Position numbers and translations under genes: made by a program | Assembly (NCBI RefSeq): GCF_034424215.1 | Contig: NZ_CP139960.1 | Span: 5,456,001-5,520,000 of the forward strand | DNA length: 64,000 bases | Reading direction: 5' to 3' | Origin: Niabella yanshanensis | Lineage (GTDB): Bacteria > Bacteroidota > Bacteroidia > Chitinophagales > Chitinophagaceae | Shown here: positions 8,873-18,017 of the stretch, one piece after another | Layout: each line of letters begins with the position of its first letter | How positions within the stretch are numbered: position 1 is the stretch's first letter | The notes under the pieces: model-generated | Told to the model about the DNA's origin: nothing | The model's database searches: none | What the model saw: only the letters and a program-made list of their open reading frames with translations

Positions 8873-8886
8873 GTTCCATAAATATC

Positions 8887-8903
8887 GCTGGTAAAAGGCC
8901 AGC
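8887..8903. terminator. Short hairpin between convergent genes
   Basis: GCTGG/CCAGC stem with a seven-base loop, followed on the plus strand by TTACTTTTT. It sits exactly between the C25-like gene and the convergent DUF6157 gene and could serve as terminator for the former. Confidence 0.4.
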
Positions 8904-9320
8904 TTACTTTTTAGAAGTACGCATGGCCTTTACCTTTTTGATATTATCATCTTTTAACAGTCGTCTGTAATCACCTGTCTCTGCACCAAAAAGGGCGATC
9001 TTTCCGTTTTGATCGGCGTGTACGCCAAAACCATATCTTTTAGTTAGCGGCGATGCTCTCATACAGGGTTGTCCTTTTGAAAAAAATACGTCCCTGGCCG
9101 CTTTGTATTCAGCCTGGGTAATGTCATTGCGTTGTGCATATACCTCAAAAAGCACATCATCCGAAGTGTATTGGTAAGGATGTTTGGCCAACAGTTCGTA
9201 TTGAAGCCGCGCAACTGTTTTCGTATCTCCTTTTGAAGCGGGTATCTCTGCTATCTCTACAGGAGAGTCTTCTGCTATTTCTATCAGTGTATTAGAGTAG
9301 TTGGTAGTATGTTGTTTCAT
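8904..9320 (-). CDS. DUF6157 family protein
   Basis: A 138-residue protein of the DUF6157 family, recognisable by its start with HTTNY, the KGDTKTVARLQYELL and HPYQYTSDDVLFEVYA stretches, FFSKGQPCMRASPLTKRYG, and a C-terminus rich in Lys. Members are widespread in Bacteroidota and Actinobacteria and have no established function. No signal peptide or membrane segment is visible, so it should be cytoplasmic. It follows the GNAT gene after 22 bp on the same strand, so the two are probably cotranscribed. Confidence 0.8.
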   Translation of the reverse strand: MKQHTTNYSNTLIEIAEDSPVEIAEIPASKGDTKTVARLQYELLAKHPYQYTSDDVLFEVYAQRNDITQAEYKAARDVFFSKGQPCMRASPLTKRYGFGVHADQNGKIALFGAETGDYRRLLKDDNIKKVKAMRTSKK

Positions 9321-9342
9321 GTAGAAGTATTAAAATAATGTG

Positions 9343-9792
9343 CTAAGTCAATCTCATTTCTGTTAAGATAGGTTTAAAGCCCACCTTTTCATAAGCGTTG
9401 ATTGCGCTGCTGTTGTCACTATACACCTGTAAACGTATCTCTGATAAACCTTTGCTCTTCGTCCATTCTTTCAATGCATCAATGATCAGGCGGTTCACGC
9501 CTCTGCCTCTAAAAGAAGGATCTACATACATAAATCCTAAAAAGCTGTAAGAACCGTAATTGTTATACGGCTTTGCATCTAAAATACGGGCAGAGCCACT
9601 GCCAATCAGTTGGCCGTTTTCTTCAGCTACAATAATGGCACAGTCATCCCGGTTAAGCATTTCTTTTAAATTATAGTAGTGGAACTGCCCGGTTTTCAAT
9701 GTAACATCGAAAGGCCTTTCAGCTTCGATAATGCCTTGTTCAAATTCCAATAGTGTATCGAGGTCTCCTGAATAAGCTTTTCTTATCTGCAT
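9343..9792 (-). CDS. GNAT family N-acetyltransferase
   Basis: A 149-residue single-domain acetyltransferase of the GNAT fold, using acetyl-CoA to modify an amino group of an unknown substrate. Motif A is FRGRGVNRLIIDAL at about residues 93-106, with R/G positions for the pyrophosphate of CoA, and the typical C-terminal INAYEKVGFKP follows at about 130-140. It opens a two-gene unit with the DUF6157 gene. Specificity cannot be read from sequence. Confidence 0.85.
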   Translation of the reverse strand: MQIRKAYSGDLDTLLEFEQGIIEAERPFDVTLKTGQFHYYNLKEMLNRDDCAIIVAEENGQLIGSGSARILDAKPYNNYGSYSFLGFMYVDPSFRGRGVNRLIIDALKEWTKSKGLSEIRLQVYSDNSSAINAYEKVGFKPILTEMRLT

Positions 9793-9938
9793 TTTAAATG
9801 AAAAATGATGAAGAATGAAGGTATCAAAAGAAAGGATAACGTCCTAATACTAAAATATAATTAATTTTATTTATATTATTTTAAAGCTATTGTTTGAGTA
9901 GCCCAATCACCTCCTCGACACAGATTTATTACAGGTAT

Positions 9939-9970
9939 TTTGATTCGTTGATTTGAACCCTCTATTTTTG
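9939..9970 (+). promoter_or_regulatory. Consensus promoter of the bestrophin gene
   Basis: TTTG at 9939-9942, a 20-bp spacer, and TATTTTTG at 9963-9970 match the Bacteroidota -33/-7 promoter in both elements and spacing. The start codon lies 29 bases downstream. This is the best-matched promoter in the window. Confidence 0.6.
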
Positions 9971-9999
9971 GTGTTTCGTACCAACAAATAGAAACTAAT

Positions 10000-11007
10000 A
10001 TGCACGCAGGCAGACGATTTACACCGGTAGAGTTTATGAAATGGACCATCAGGGACACTTATTGGATGTTGTTCCTGGCCACGATACCCACTTTATTATA
10101 CTTCCTGGGTTTAAAATTCCTGACATTTCCCTGGCAGCCCACCGCCATTGTGGGTACGGCAGTGGCATTTATTGTAGGGTTTAAAAATAACGCCAGTTAT
10201 AACAGGCTATGGGAGGCACGCCAGATTTATGGTACTATTATCAACGATAGCCGCAGCTTTGCTTATACACTGCGCGATGCATTGGGTGGTAAACAATCCA
10301 TTGTTGTGAAACGGATGTTTTACAGGCATTTTGGCTGGCTTACAGCCTTACGTTTCCAATTACGGGAGCCAAGAGTTTGGGAAAATATGAGCGATAAACG
10401 GAATGAGAATTTCAGATCATCTCATTACGAAATACCCGAAACATTAACCAGGGTTGATATAGAACTGGCGAAATACCTGGGGCAGGAGGAGTTAAGCTAT
10501 ATTCTTTCTAAAAAGAACCGGGCTACGCAATTAACTGCCATACAATCAGAGGAGTTAGCTGCCTTGAGAAAGGACGGTCTGATCAATGATTTTCAATGGA
10601 CACAGCTACAACAGGGCCTGATGAAGTTTACCGATCACCAGGGGAAGGCCGAACGTATTAAAAACTTTCCTTATCCCCGTAATTTTTCCTCTATCGCTAC
10701 CTACCTGCTTTTTATATTTATTATTTTAGTACCCTTTGCGTTGCTCCGCGAATTTGATAGACTAGGCGATGGAACCTTTTTGCAAGGTTATTCAATATGG
10801 TTAAATATCCCGTTTTCTGCGGCTATTACCTGGGCTTTTCATACATTGGATACGGTGGGCGAAAGTTCGGTAAATCCCTTTGAAGGAAGCGCTAACGATG
10901 TGCCTATTACTCAAATCAGCCGTACCATCGAAATAGATATGCGCGATATGCTGGATGAAGCGAACCTGCCACCGGCTATTGTGCCGAAGAATAATATTGT
11001 GCTGTAG
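10000..11007 (+). CDS. Bestrophin family (UPF0187) membrane protein
   Basis: A 335-residue membrane protein of the bacterial bestrophin family, whose studied members form pentameric ion channels. The N-terminal part shows two hydrophobic segments (about residues 20-60) with the conserved FKNNASYNRLWEARQ motif at about 65-79. Two further hydrophobic segments lie around 230-275 (LLFIFIILVPFALL and IPFSAAITWAFHTLD), followed by the GESSVNPFEGS motif typical of the family. It is transcribed alone from a consensus promoter. Ion selectivity cannot be judged from sequence. Confidence 0.88.
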   Translation: MHAGRRFTPVEFMKWTIRDTYWMLFLATIPTLLYFLGLKFLTFPWQPTAIVGTAVAFIVGFKNNASYNRLWEARQIYGTIINDSRSFAYTLRDALGGKQSIVVKRMFYRHFGWLTALRFQLREPRVWENMSDKRNENFRSSHYEIPETLTRVDIELAKYLGQEELSYILSKKNRATQLTAIQSEELAALRKDGLINDFQWTQLQQGLMKFTDHQGKAERIKNFPYPRNFSSIATYLLFIFIILVPFALLREFDRLGDGTFLQGYSIWLNIPFSAAITWAFHTLDTVGESSVNPFEGSANDVPITQISRTIEIDMRDMLDEANLPPAIVPKNNIVL

Positions 11008-11057
11008 AGAGCAGGTAAGTAGGGGATGGTAAGTAGTTAGTGGGCAAGGGCGTGGAC

Positions 11058-11912
11058 TTATTTAGTAGATAATTTTTTGCTGGCTTTACTTTCCAAAAGA
11101 GATTTCATTTGGTTAATGGCTACTTTGTTAAGCTGCAGGAGCCTGTCGCCCTGTGACAGTCCTTGCCCGATAAGTAATTCGTTAATGCCTGTCCTCCCAC
11201 AGGCAGGCTTTCCATATTGCTTAACACAACCAACTGCTCTAAAGTTGCATAATCTCTTATGTTGCCAGTTTGCCCGGGATTGTTATCACGCCATTCTTTA
11301 GCCGTAATGCCGAAAAGGGCAACGTTCAGTAAATCGGCCTCACTTGCATATACATGACTGGCTTGCTGTTTGGTAATGGCTTTAGGAATTAAATTTTCCT
11401 TTATGGCATCGGTATGAATATGGTAATTGATCTTAGAGATGGTTCTTTGCAGGTTCCAATCGAGTTGCAGGCGATTGTTTTCATCATCCTTCAGGCGCTG
11501 AAATTCTTTGATCAGGTATAGCTTAAAACTTGCAGAAATCCAGGATGCAAATTCAAATGCAATATCCCCCTATGGGCAAAAGTACCGCCGCCATATCGGC
11601 CCGGTTTTGATATAATGCCAATTGCATTTGTTTTGGTATCCATTGCTTTGACGATAAAACATAGCCATTGCTCCCCGCTTCGCTTTTAATGTTACCGAAT
11701 TCAGTAACATTAAAAGTTGGATTATGAATTTGCTCCCATAAGCCCATAAACTCTACCGTGTATCTTGTACTTAACCAATGTGAGATAACCAGGCCTGTAG
11801 CCTCTTCGTTTTTGTGCTTTGCAATATCTGTCAGCGAAATAAAATCATCCAGCCTATCGGAAATAATTGCTATTTCCCGCCCTTCGACTTCTATCATTTT
11901 ACTCTTTGACAT
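11058..11912 (-). pseudogene. KilA-N domain protein, pseudogene with several frameshifts
   Basis: The intact opening (MSKSKMIEVEGREIAII, then DFISLTDIAKHK) is a KilA-N DNA-binding domain like those of phage and island-encoded proteins. Homologous sequence continues to 11058 but in shifting frames. The frame changes near 11632-11645, where the next frame reads TNAIGIISKPGRYGG, again at the CCCCC run 11566-11570, after which AFEFASWIS and IKEFQRLKDDENN follow, and a third time at an inserted 20-bp palindrome (11186-11205), beyond which GINELLIGQGLSQGDRL leads to the stop. The first open segment alone is 119 residues and would be annotated as a short gene, but a full-length product of about 280 residues cannot be made. 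Such proteins are typical of mobile islands, so this is probably a decayed acquisition. Confidence 0.8.
11186..11205. repeat. Short palindromic element inserted in the KilA-N pseudogene
   Basis: Perfect inverted repeat TGCCTGT-CCTCCC-ACAGGCA followed by a further GGC. It interrupts the reading frame exactly where the conserved protein sequence switches frame, so it looks like a small REP- or MITE-like insertion rather than ancestral coding sequence. Confidence 0.55.
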
Positions 11913-12018
11913 ACTTTTGGTTTCTATAATATAAGTATGGCTTAACTATCTTAAAAATGGAGGAGCCTCACTTTCTATATTTAATTATAGCGAATTCGCC
12001 ATAATTAGCCAGGTTTGC

Positions 12019-12435
12019 TTATTTCTTTTCTATCAACTTCTCCAGCTTATCAATCATTTCTCTTTGCTGTTGCAACATACGCTCGTATAATTCCACCATC
12101 TTATCAAGTGGGTTAAACGTAGGTGAATTGTTTATAACACTTGCAAATTGTGGACTGGAATGATCGTGATTATTAAAAGTATTTGAGATGACATTTATCG
12201 CGGCTTCTTCATCAAAATGCTGAATCGCTTCCACCGGTATTTTCAAAATAGCAGAAATTTGCTGGAGCAGGGGGGTATCGATGGTCTCCTTTTGCTCGAG
12301 TAATGATATGCTCTGCTGGCTCATGTCGAGATCGGCAGCCAGGGCATCTTGCTTTATACCCAGCATTTCCCGAAAACGTTTAATGTTGCGGCCTTCATGT
12401 ACTTTGTGGTTCGGCATAGCAGTATGTGTTGTCAT
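12019..12435 (-). CDS. XRE-family transcriptional regulator
   Basis: A 138-residue DNA-binding protein. An XRE-type helix-turn-helix lies at about residues 18-70 (FREMLGIKQDALAADLDMSQQSISLLEQ), and the C-terminal third is a predicted coiled coil (KMVELYERMLQQQREMIDKL), probably for dimerisation. A frame extension to 12474 exists, but TAAATTTG (12441-12448), a good -7 element, lies inside it and ends five bases before the ATG at 12435, so the shorter start is preferred. The type resembles stand-alone XRE regulators near accessory genes; its neighbour is the KilA-N pseudogene. Target genes are unknown. Confidence 0.82.
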   Translation of the reverse strand: MTTHTAMPNHKVHEGRNIKRFREMLGIKQDALAADLDMSQQSISLLEQKETIDTPLLQQISAILKIPVEAIQHFDEEAAINVISNTFNNHDHSSPQFASVINNSPTFNPLDKMVELYERMLQQQREMIDKLEKLIEKK

Positions 12436-12440
12436 AGGAG

Positions 12441-12448
12441 CAAATTTA
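12441..12448 (-). promoter_or_regulatory. -7 element TAAATTTG before the XRE gene
   Basis: Exact match to TAnnTTTG on the minus strand, five bases upstream of the chosen ATG. As with sufB, it implies an mRNA with almost no leader. Confidence 0.45.
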
Positions 12449-12632
12449 GGTGATCTGTATAGATTAAACTCCATATAAAGTTACGTAAAAAACCGGTAGA
12501 TTAAGTAAATTACAGGAATAGCCAGTGGAAGGAGCGTCTATGGATTATGTATGTGGTTGATTGCAGATACTATGGTGTCAGGATCGGCGAATAACCCCGC
12601 CCTGCCGGTTATGAACGATCCACTACGAGCAC

Positions 12633-14015
12633 CTATTCGGGCAACACAACCTGGCTGGATGCTGCTACCGGTAACGTTAACGTGAAAACACAGCCTGTAC
12701 CTGGTTCGCATTGTATCAGTATTTGTCCACCGTTTTTTTCGGCGAATTCCCTGCTGATCTTTAATCCCATTCCCGTACCTTTTTCATTGGAAGTACCTCT
12801 TTGCGAGGTTACAGCTGCTTCATTAAATAATTTGTCTATAACATCTTTCTTCATTCCAATACCCTTGTCAATAACAGAGAAATGGACAAGTGAATCTCTA
12901 TGTTCTACGAGCAGGTCAATCTTGCTGCCTGCATAACTGAATTTTATGGCATTGGAAATCAGGTTGCGCATAACCAGTTTAATATGATCTGGGTCGGCAT
13001 ATATCATTGCATCGGTATCAAAACTGGTATTGATACTGATGTTTTTATTGGCCAGGTTATATTGCAATAATCCGATAGTATCAGCTATCAGGGAGGCTAT
13101 CATTATTTTTTGCGGCTGCAGTTCTATTCCCGTCATCTGCCGGTTACTCCATTTCAATAAATTGTCCATACTGTCCTGTAGCTGGTCTAACTGTGAAGAA
13201 AGTTCATGCGAAAGCTCGGTAAAAGTTTCTCTTGATAATGCTTTTTCATTGAGCAGATCCAGTGAGGTTTTCAAGCCGGCAATTGGGCTGCGTACGTCGT
13301 GCGCCAGTATAGAGAATAGCTTTTCTTTGGTGCTGTTTAGCACCGCCAGCTTACGATTGCTGATCTCCAGTTCTTCGGTTTGTTCAATGAGACGGGCTTG
13401 CTGCTGCCGGAGTTGATGATTCCGCTCTTCAATATTTGCGAGGTACAAACGGTTTATTTTTCCTGAATACCTGAAAAAAACGAGGTAAAACATTACCAGT
13501 AACACCAGGTTAACGAAATAAATATTACCCGGCGTTGGTGTATAAAATTCGGCCGACCGCTTTATAAGAACCAGAAATATAATACAGTTGATGATAGATA
13601 AAGTTCGTAAAAACCAGCTCCTTTTCATAATAGTAGCCATTAGCGCTGTCAACAGCAACAGGTAAAATTCCATACCATCATGATAAAGAAAGCTGGTGGC
13701 GGTGAAAACAATACTTAACGCGATGCTGACCGCTAGCTGGCCAAAATAGTAGGAATGTTTGTAATTGGCAATGACAACAGTTCCTGTGGACAGCATCGTT
13801 ACTACATTAAGCAGGCCCAGTGTAACGCGATCATTAGAAAAGTGAATGATGACAAAAATAGTTGATATGAGAAGGCCCATCATTCCCATCACATTGAAAA
13901 TCTGAACTCTTCTGGCTTCTTCAAAACTAAGGTCTGGAGTTAACCCTATATTGACAATATTATTGAACCATTGACGCGTTTGGGCATATTTTCTCAGATA
14001 CAGCTTTTTGTGCAT
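12633..14015 (-). CDS. Membrane sensor histidine kinase, six-helix sensor
   Basis: A 460-residue kinase. The N-terminal half has about six hydrophobic segments (residues 40-190) with no large periplasmic loop, so it probably senses a membrane or intracellular signal. A coiled coil (about 200-230, NHQLRQQQARLIEQTEELE) leads to a HisKA domain with the phospho-acceptor H239 in FSILAHDVRSP. The ATPase domain shows the N-box NLISNAIKFS, the G1 box IDKGIGMKKD and the G2 motif GTGMGLKIS. No response regulator gene is adjacent, so it is an orphan kinase. It is monocistronic as far as the sequence shows. Confidence 0.9.
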   Translation of the reverse strand: MHKKLYLRKYAQTRQWFNNIVNIGLTPDLSFEEARRVQIFNVMGMMGLLISTIFVIIHFSNDRVTLGLLNVVTMLSTGTVVIANYKHSYYFGQLAVSIALSIVFTATSFLYHDGMEFYLLLLTALMATIMKRSWFLRTLSIINCIIFLVLIKRSAEFYTPTPGNIYFVNLVLLVMFYLVFFRYSGKINRLYLANIEERNHQLRQQQARLIEQTEELEISNRKLAVLNSTKEKLFSILAHDVRSPIAGLKTSLDLLNEKALSRETFTELSHELSSQLDQLQDSMDNLLKWSNRQMTGIELQPQKIMIASLIADTIGLLQYNLANKNISINTSFDTDAMIYADPDHIKLVMRNLISNAIKFSYAGSKIDLLVEHRDSLVHFSVIDKGIGMKKDVIDKLFNEAAVTSQRGTSNEKGTGMGLKISREFAEKNGGQILIQCEPGTGCVFTLTLPVAASSQVVLPE

Positions 14016-14213
14016 TATTTGGTTCCGGGGTTTAGGGGGAGATACAAAGAGTAGCTTTCAACCACTCTGAATGCATCTCAAACTTGTTTTGAGAAATAAA
14101 AGTATTCATTTTATGTAGCGTGGCAAATTTTTAAACAGGTTAGTACTTTTTTCGATATCAATCCAGTCTGCCAATCACATGGATGAAACAGCAATTCCAC
14201 GCATTTTCCAATA

Positions 14214-14243
14214 AAAAATGCCGCAGGTTATTGCGACATTTTT
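14214..14243. terminator. Bidirectional terminator-like hairpin downstream of nagB
   Basis: AAAAATGCCGC pairs with GCGACATTTTT around an eight-base loop, with one C/A mismatch; the A and T runs make it work in either direction. It lies 45 bp after the nagB stop and ends the GH20-nagB transcript. The rest of 14016-14288 shows no gene. Confidence 0.6.
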
Positions 14244-14288
14244 AAATATCAGAACGAATGCTTATACAGGTTCGGCACTTATATTATT

Positions 14289-16217
14289 TTAATATTGCCA
14301 TCTTACAAATGCTTCCATGGCGGCATAATGTGTAAGTCCGAGGTCTGCAAATATTTTAGCAGTAGCAGCATTTCTTTCTTCAGCTCTCTGCCAGAACTCG
14401 CGGTCATCACTGCCCTGGAAAGGTACACTGTCTTTCTGGGACTGGTGGATAAAAATACCGAAACGTTTTTTAAGCACCTGTGCGGGGCTCATAGGGATGG
14501 CCATTTCAATATCCTCGATATCCCATTCCTGCCAGGCGCCTTTATACAGCCATAGCCAGCAGTCATGGATCCACTCATCTCCATCAGCTTTGATACGTTG
14601 TAAGGCTTTCAACACTGCATTAAAACATACCAGGTGGGTGCCGTGCGGATCTGCGAAGTCGCCGGCACAAAATACCTGCTGGGGTTTTACCTCGCGTAGC
14701 AGTTGAATGGTCAACTCCACATCTTCTTCTCCCAAAGGTTTCTTTTCAATTGTACCTGTTTCATAAAAAGGCAGGTTTTGAAAATGTACATTATTGGGAT
14801 CGATGCCTACATAGTTACAGGTGGCTTTGGCTTCGCCGCGCCGGATTAAACCCTTTAAAGAGCGAATGGTGGGCGAGTCAACCTGGCCGGGTTTTTTGCC
14901 GGATATATACGTTTTTGCTTCGCTCAGGATCTGTCCGGGTTTATCAGAATTAATATCGGCGATCTGGTTAAACCCTACTGCAAAATCTAAAAAGCGGGTG
15001 ACAAATTCATCGGTAACAGCAATATTACCCGAGGTTTGATAAGCCACATGCACTTCATGCCCCTGGTCGTGCAGCCGTTGAAAAGTACCTCCCATGCTGA
15101 TGATGTCATCATCGGGGTGGGGAGAGAAGATGATGCATTTTTTAGGATAGGGTTCCGATCTTTCGGGGTGGGCCGGAATTACTGCATTGGGCTTACCACC
15201 GGGCCAGCCGGTAATACTGTCGCGCAGCATATAGTACACTTCGAGATTGATCTCGTAGGCATCACCTTTTTCCACCAACAGGTCACTGAGTCCATTGTCA
15301 TTATAATCTTCGTTGGTCAGGCTCAGTACGGTTTTGCCGAGTTGTAAGGCCATATTCACAACGGCCTTTTTTATGGTTTTAGCAGTCCATTCACAATCGC
15401 CGGTAAGCCAGGGCGACTTGATACGGGTGAGGCCCGCTGCCGCCGCTTCATCGAGTACGAAACTTACATTATCGTGGTTTTGCAGGAAAGAGGCGGGAAC
15501 GATCTCGGAATCTTCGTCTTCCACTGCTTTTTTTACCGCTATGGCTTTAGCCGGCCCCCAGGCCATCAGAATGATCTGCCTGGATTTCATAATGGTGCTG
15601 ATACCCATAGTAATGGCCATGCGCGGGACTTCAGAAATATTGGCAAACTCATAGGCATTGGCCAGGCGGGTGCTGTTGGTCAGATTTACCAGGCGGGTAC
15701 GGGTATAAATGCCCGATCCGGGTTCGTTGAAACCAATATGCCCATTATTACCAATACCGAGTATCTGCAGGTCAATACCGCCCGCTGCCTCTATTTGCTT
15801 TTCATAATCAGCACAGGCAGCTTTGATATCTTCTTTTTTAATTTCTCCGTTAGGAATATGAATGTTCTCCGGTTTTATGTCCACCTGGTCGAACAGGTGA
15901 TTATGCATAAAGCGGTTATAGCTTTGTGGCGCTTCTTTGCTGATGGGGTAATACTCATCCAGGTTAAAGGAAATTACATTGCCGAAGCTTAAGCCTTCTT
16001 CTTTATGCATGCGTGCCAGCTCTGCGTAAAGGGTTTTAGGACTGGATCCTGTAGCCAGTCCCAGCACGCAATTTTGTCCCTGCTGCTGTTTCTGCCTGAT
16101 CAGGTTGGCAATAGTTTGAGCAATTACCTTTGAACCACTTTTTACATCAGCCTGGATATTTACACTGATCTTTTCAAGACTATCTATATAATTGCCTGAA
16201 GTTTGTTGTTTACTCAT
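14289..16217 (-). CDS. nagB: Glucosamine-6-phosphate deaminase fused to PIG-L (LmbE) deacetylase-like domain
   Basis: A 642-residue two-domain protein. Residues 1-270 are the NagB aldose-ketose isomerase/deaminase domain, with FNLDEYYPISKE and IGNNGHIGFNEPGS motifs that bind and convert glucosamine-6-phosphate to fructose-6-phosphate and ammonia. From about residue 360 a PIG-L domain follows, with the metal-binding SPHPDDDIISMGG motif at about 365-377 and a distal PHGTH. The long form of NagB is found in many Bacteroidota, where the second domain may act on acetylated sugars; this is inferred. It lies 48 bp after the GH20 gene on the same strand, so the pair would release and then catabolise N-acetylglucosamine. 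Confidence 0.9.
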   Translation of the reverse strand: MSKQQTSGNYIDSLEKISVNIQADVKSGSKVIAQTIANLIRQKQQQGQNCVLGLATGSSPKTLYAELARMHKEEGLSFGNVISFNLDEYYPISKEAPQSYNRFMHNHLFDQVDIKPENIHIPNGEIKKEDIKAACADYEKQIEAAGGIDLQILGIGNNGHIGFNEPGSGIYTRTRLVNLTNSTRLANAYEFANISEVPRMAITMGISTIMKSRQIILMAWGPAKAIAVKKAVEDEDSEIVPASFLQNHDNVSFVLDEAAAAGLTRIKSPWLTGDCEWTAKTIKKAVVNMALQLGKTVLSLTNEDYNDNGLSDLLVEKGDAYEINLEVYYMLRDSITGWPGGKPNAVIPAHPERSEPYPKKCIIFSPHPDDDIISMGGTFQRLHDQGHEVHVAYQTSGNIAVTDEFVTRFLDFAVGFNQIADINSDKPGQILSEAKTYISGKKPGQVDSPTIRSLKGLIRRGEAKATCNYVGIDPNNVHFQNLPFYETGTIEKKPLGEEDVELTIQLLREVKPQQVFCAGDFADPHGTHLVCFNAVLKALQRIKADGDEWIHDCWLWLYKGAWQEWDIEDIEMAIPMSPAQVLKKRFGIFIHQSQKDSVPFQGSDDREFWQRAEERNAATAKIFADLGLTHYAAMEAFVRWQY

Positions 16218-16265
16218 TGCTTGGGTTTGTTTGATTGGAGTAGCCTTATTAATATAATGAATAAG

Positions 16266-17924
16266 TTATTGATTTTTTCCGAAATAATTAGTGCCCCAAA
16301 GGTTATACCGTTTTTTCTGAACCTCTAATCGTTTGCTGAAGTTATCCCAGTTTTTCTGTTCCTGGGGCGTCCATAACACTTCGCTTACTGCAGCTACACG
16401 CGGGAATATCATGTATTCAACTTTGGACGAATTATTGATATATTCAGTCCAGAGATTGGCTTGTCCGCCTTGCACGTATTTTTTTTCCTCTGCTGACAGG
16501 GCATCAGGGAATATCTTCCAGCTATATACTTTCTCAATTGGCAGGAAGCCTCTATTATCGCTGATTGTAACCGAATCTTCTTTTTTCGCCTGCTGGTAAT
16601 CGATATAAGCGTAGGTTGTAGGGGTCATAATAACATTATGGTGTTCTTTTGCCGCTTGTATACCGCCCGCTTCGCCACGCCAACTCATTACCCAGGCATT
16701 AGGGGCTAGACCTCCTTCCAGTATTTCATCCCAGCCCAAAAGGGTTTTACCTTTGGCGTTTAGATACTTTTCCATTCGCTGTACAAAATAACTTTGCAGG
16801 TAGTGTTCGGCTTTGTGCTTATCGTCGCCTTTAATATTAAGTTCTTTGATTCTTTTTTGACAATTAGGGCAATTTTGCCAATTGGTCTTAGGTGCTTCAT
16901 CGCCTCCTATATGTACAATTTTGGAAGGGAATAAAGGTAGCACCTCGTCTAACACATCTTGCAGGAATTTAAATGTTGATTCTTTGCCGGCACAAAAAAT
17001 ATCATCATATACTCCCCAGCTTTGCATTACTGCTTTAGTGGTGGTGTCTCCGGCCCAGTTGGCGGGTTTATTACCTACTTTTTTAAAGAAATAATAAGTG
17101 GGTTTTTCGGGGAAACAGCTCAGGAACGGGTAGGCCGCAATGGCCGCACTGCCATGCCCGGGCATTTCAATTTCGGGAACCACGGTTATAAAGCGGTCGG
17201 CAGCGTATTTAACAATTTCCTTTACCTGCTCCTGTGTGTAAAAACCGCCATATTTTTCATTTGTATTGCCGGTGCCAGGGTATCTGCCGGTGATGGTGCC
17301 ATTACGGTAAGCACCTACCTGTGTTAATTTAGGATACTTTTTTATTTCGATACGCCATCCCTGGTCCTCGGTGAGGTGCCAATGGAAATAGTTCATTTTA
17401 TGCAATGCGATATAATCAATATATTTTTTAATAAAGCTTAATGGAAACACATGCCTGCCTACATCAAGCATCAGGCCCCGGTATTGTACTGTAGGCGCAT
17501 CTGTGATGCTTACCGAAGGGATCAATAATGTACTGCTCTTTTCGGTTGGTAATAACTGAATTAGCGATTGTATACCATAAAAAGCACCCGGAGCTGTAAG
17601 GCCGGTTATAGCAGCGGTACTTTTATTGATATTTAAAGTATAGCCGTCTTTAGCACCGTTGCCGGATTTGATCATAATACCTGTTGTTCCCTTAGATTTT
17701 ACCGGTAAGGTAAAGCCATAGCAATTTTTAAGATATTCATTCAGAAAGTTTGCAGATTTTATTTCATCTTTGGTTTGAGCAATAATAGCTGTTTTAGCGG
17801 TAAGTGTAAAGAAACCTTCTTTTTCGGTAATGCTAGTGGGTTGAGGGATGATGTTTACCTTTTGTGCGATAGATAACGCACATGCAGCAAGCAATAGCAG
17901 TGTGAAAGAAAATGATTTAAGCAT
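16266..17924 (-). CDS. GH20 beta-N-acetylhexosaminidase, secreted
   Basis: A 552-residue enzyme of glycoside hydrolase family 20 that cleaves terminal beta-linked GlcNAc or GalNAc by substrate-assisted catalysis. A signal peptide (residues 1-20, ending ALSIAQ) is followed by a GH20b domain and the TIM barrel, which includes RGLMLDVGRHVF and HLTEDQGWR. The catalytic pair is D342-E343 in HIGGDEAP. A frame extension to 18032 exists but overlaps the divergent NTF2-like gene and places the signal peptide inside the protein, so the ATG at 17924 is used. It is followed by nagB, with which it forms an amino-sugar salvage unit. Confidence 0.93.
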   Translation of the reverse strand: MLKSFSFTLLLLAACALSIAQKVNIIPQPTSITEKEGFFTLTAKTAIIAQTKDEIKSANFLNEYLKNCYGFTLPVKSKGTTGIMIKSGNGAKDGYTLNINKSTAAITGLTAPGAFYGIQSLIQLLPTEKSSTLLIPSVSITDAPTVQYRGLMLDVGRHVFPLSFIKKYIDYIALHKMNYFHWHLTEDQGWRIEIKKYPKLTQVGAYRNGTITGRYPGTGNTNEKYGGFYTQEQVKEIVKYAADRFITVVPEIEMPGHGSAAIAAYPFLSCFPEKPTYYFFKKVGNKPANWAGDTTTKAVMQSWGVYDDIFCAGKESTFKFLQDVLDEVLPLFPSKIVHIGGDEAPKTNWQNCPNCQKRIKELNIKGDDKHKAEHYLQSYFVQRMEKYLNAKGKTLLGWDEILEGGLAPNAWVMSWRGEAGGIQAAKEHHNVIMTPTTYAYIDYQQAKKEDSVTISDNRGFLPIEKVYSWKIFPDALSAEEKKYVQGGQANLWTEYINNSSKVEYMIFPRVAAVSEVLWTPQEQKNWDNFSKRLEVQKKRYNLWGTNYFGKNQ

Positions 17925-18017
17925 AGCAAGATTGTTTAAGAAGGTGCCAAGATAAGTAATTTTGGAAGAGCTGATAACGCAAACGCAGTGCAAACGATTG
18001 CCTTTTAAAAAGTATTT

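Noticed and set aside
11553-11912. Annotating a complete 119-residue KilA-N protein
   Set aside because: Conserved sequence continues for about 165 residues in other frames, so it is better treated as a pseudogene.
12588-12625. Shared text ATGAACGATCCAC also at about 27088-27100, with GC-rich CCCCGCC nearby
   Set aside because: The order of the parts differs between the two sites and only 13 bases match; no repeat family can be supported.
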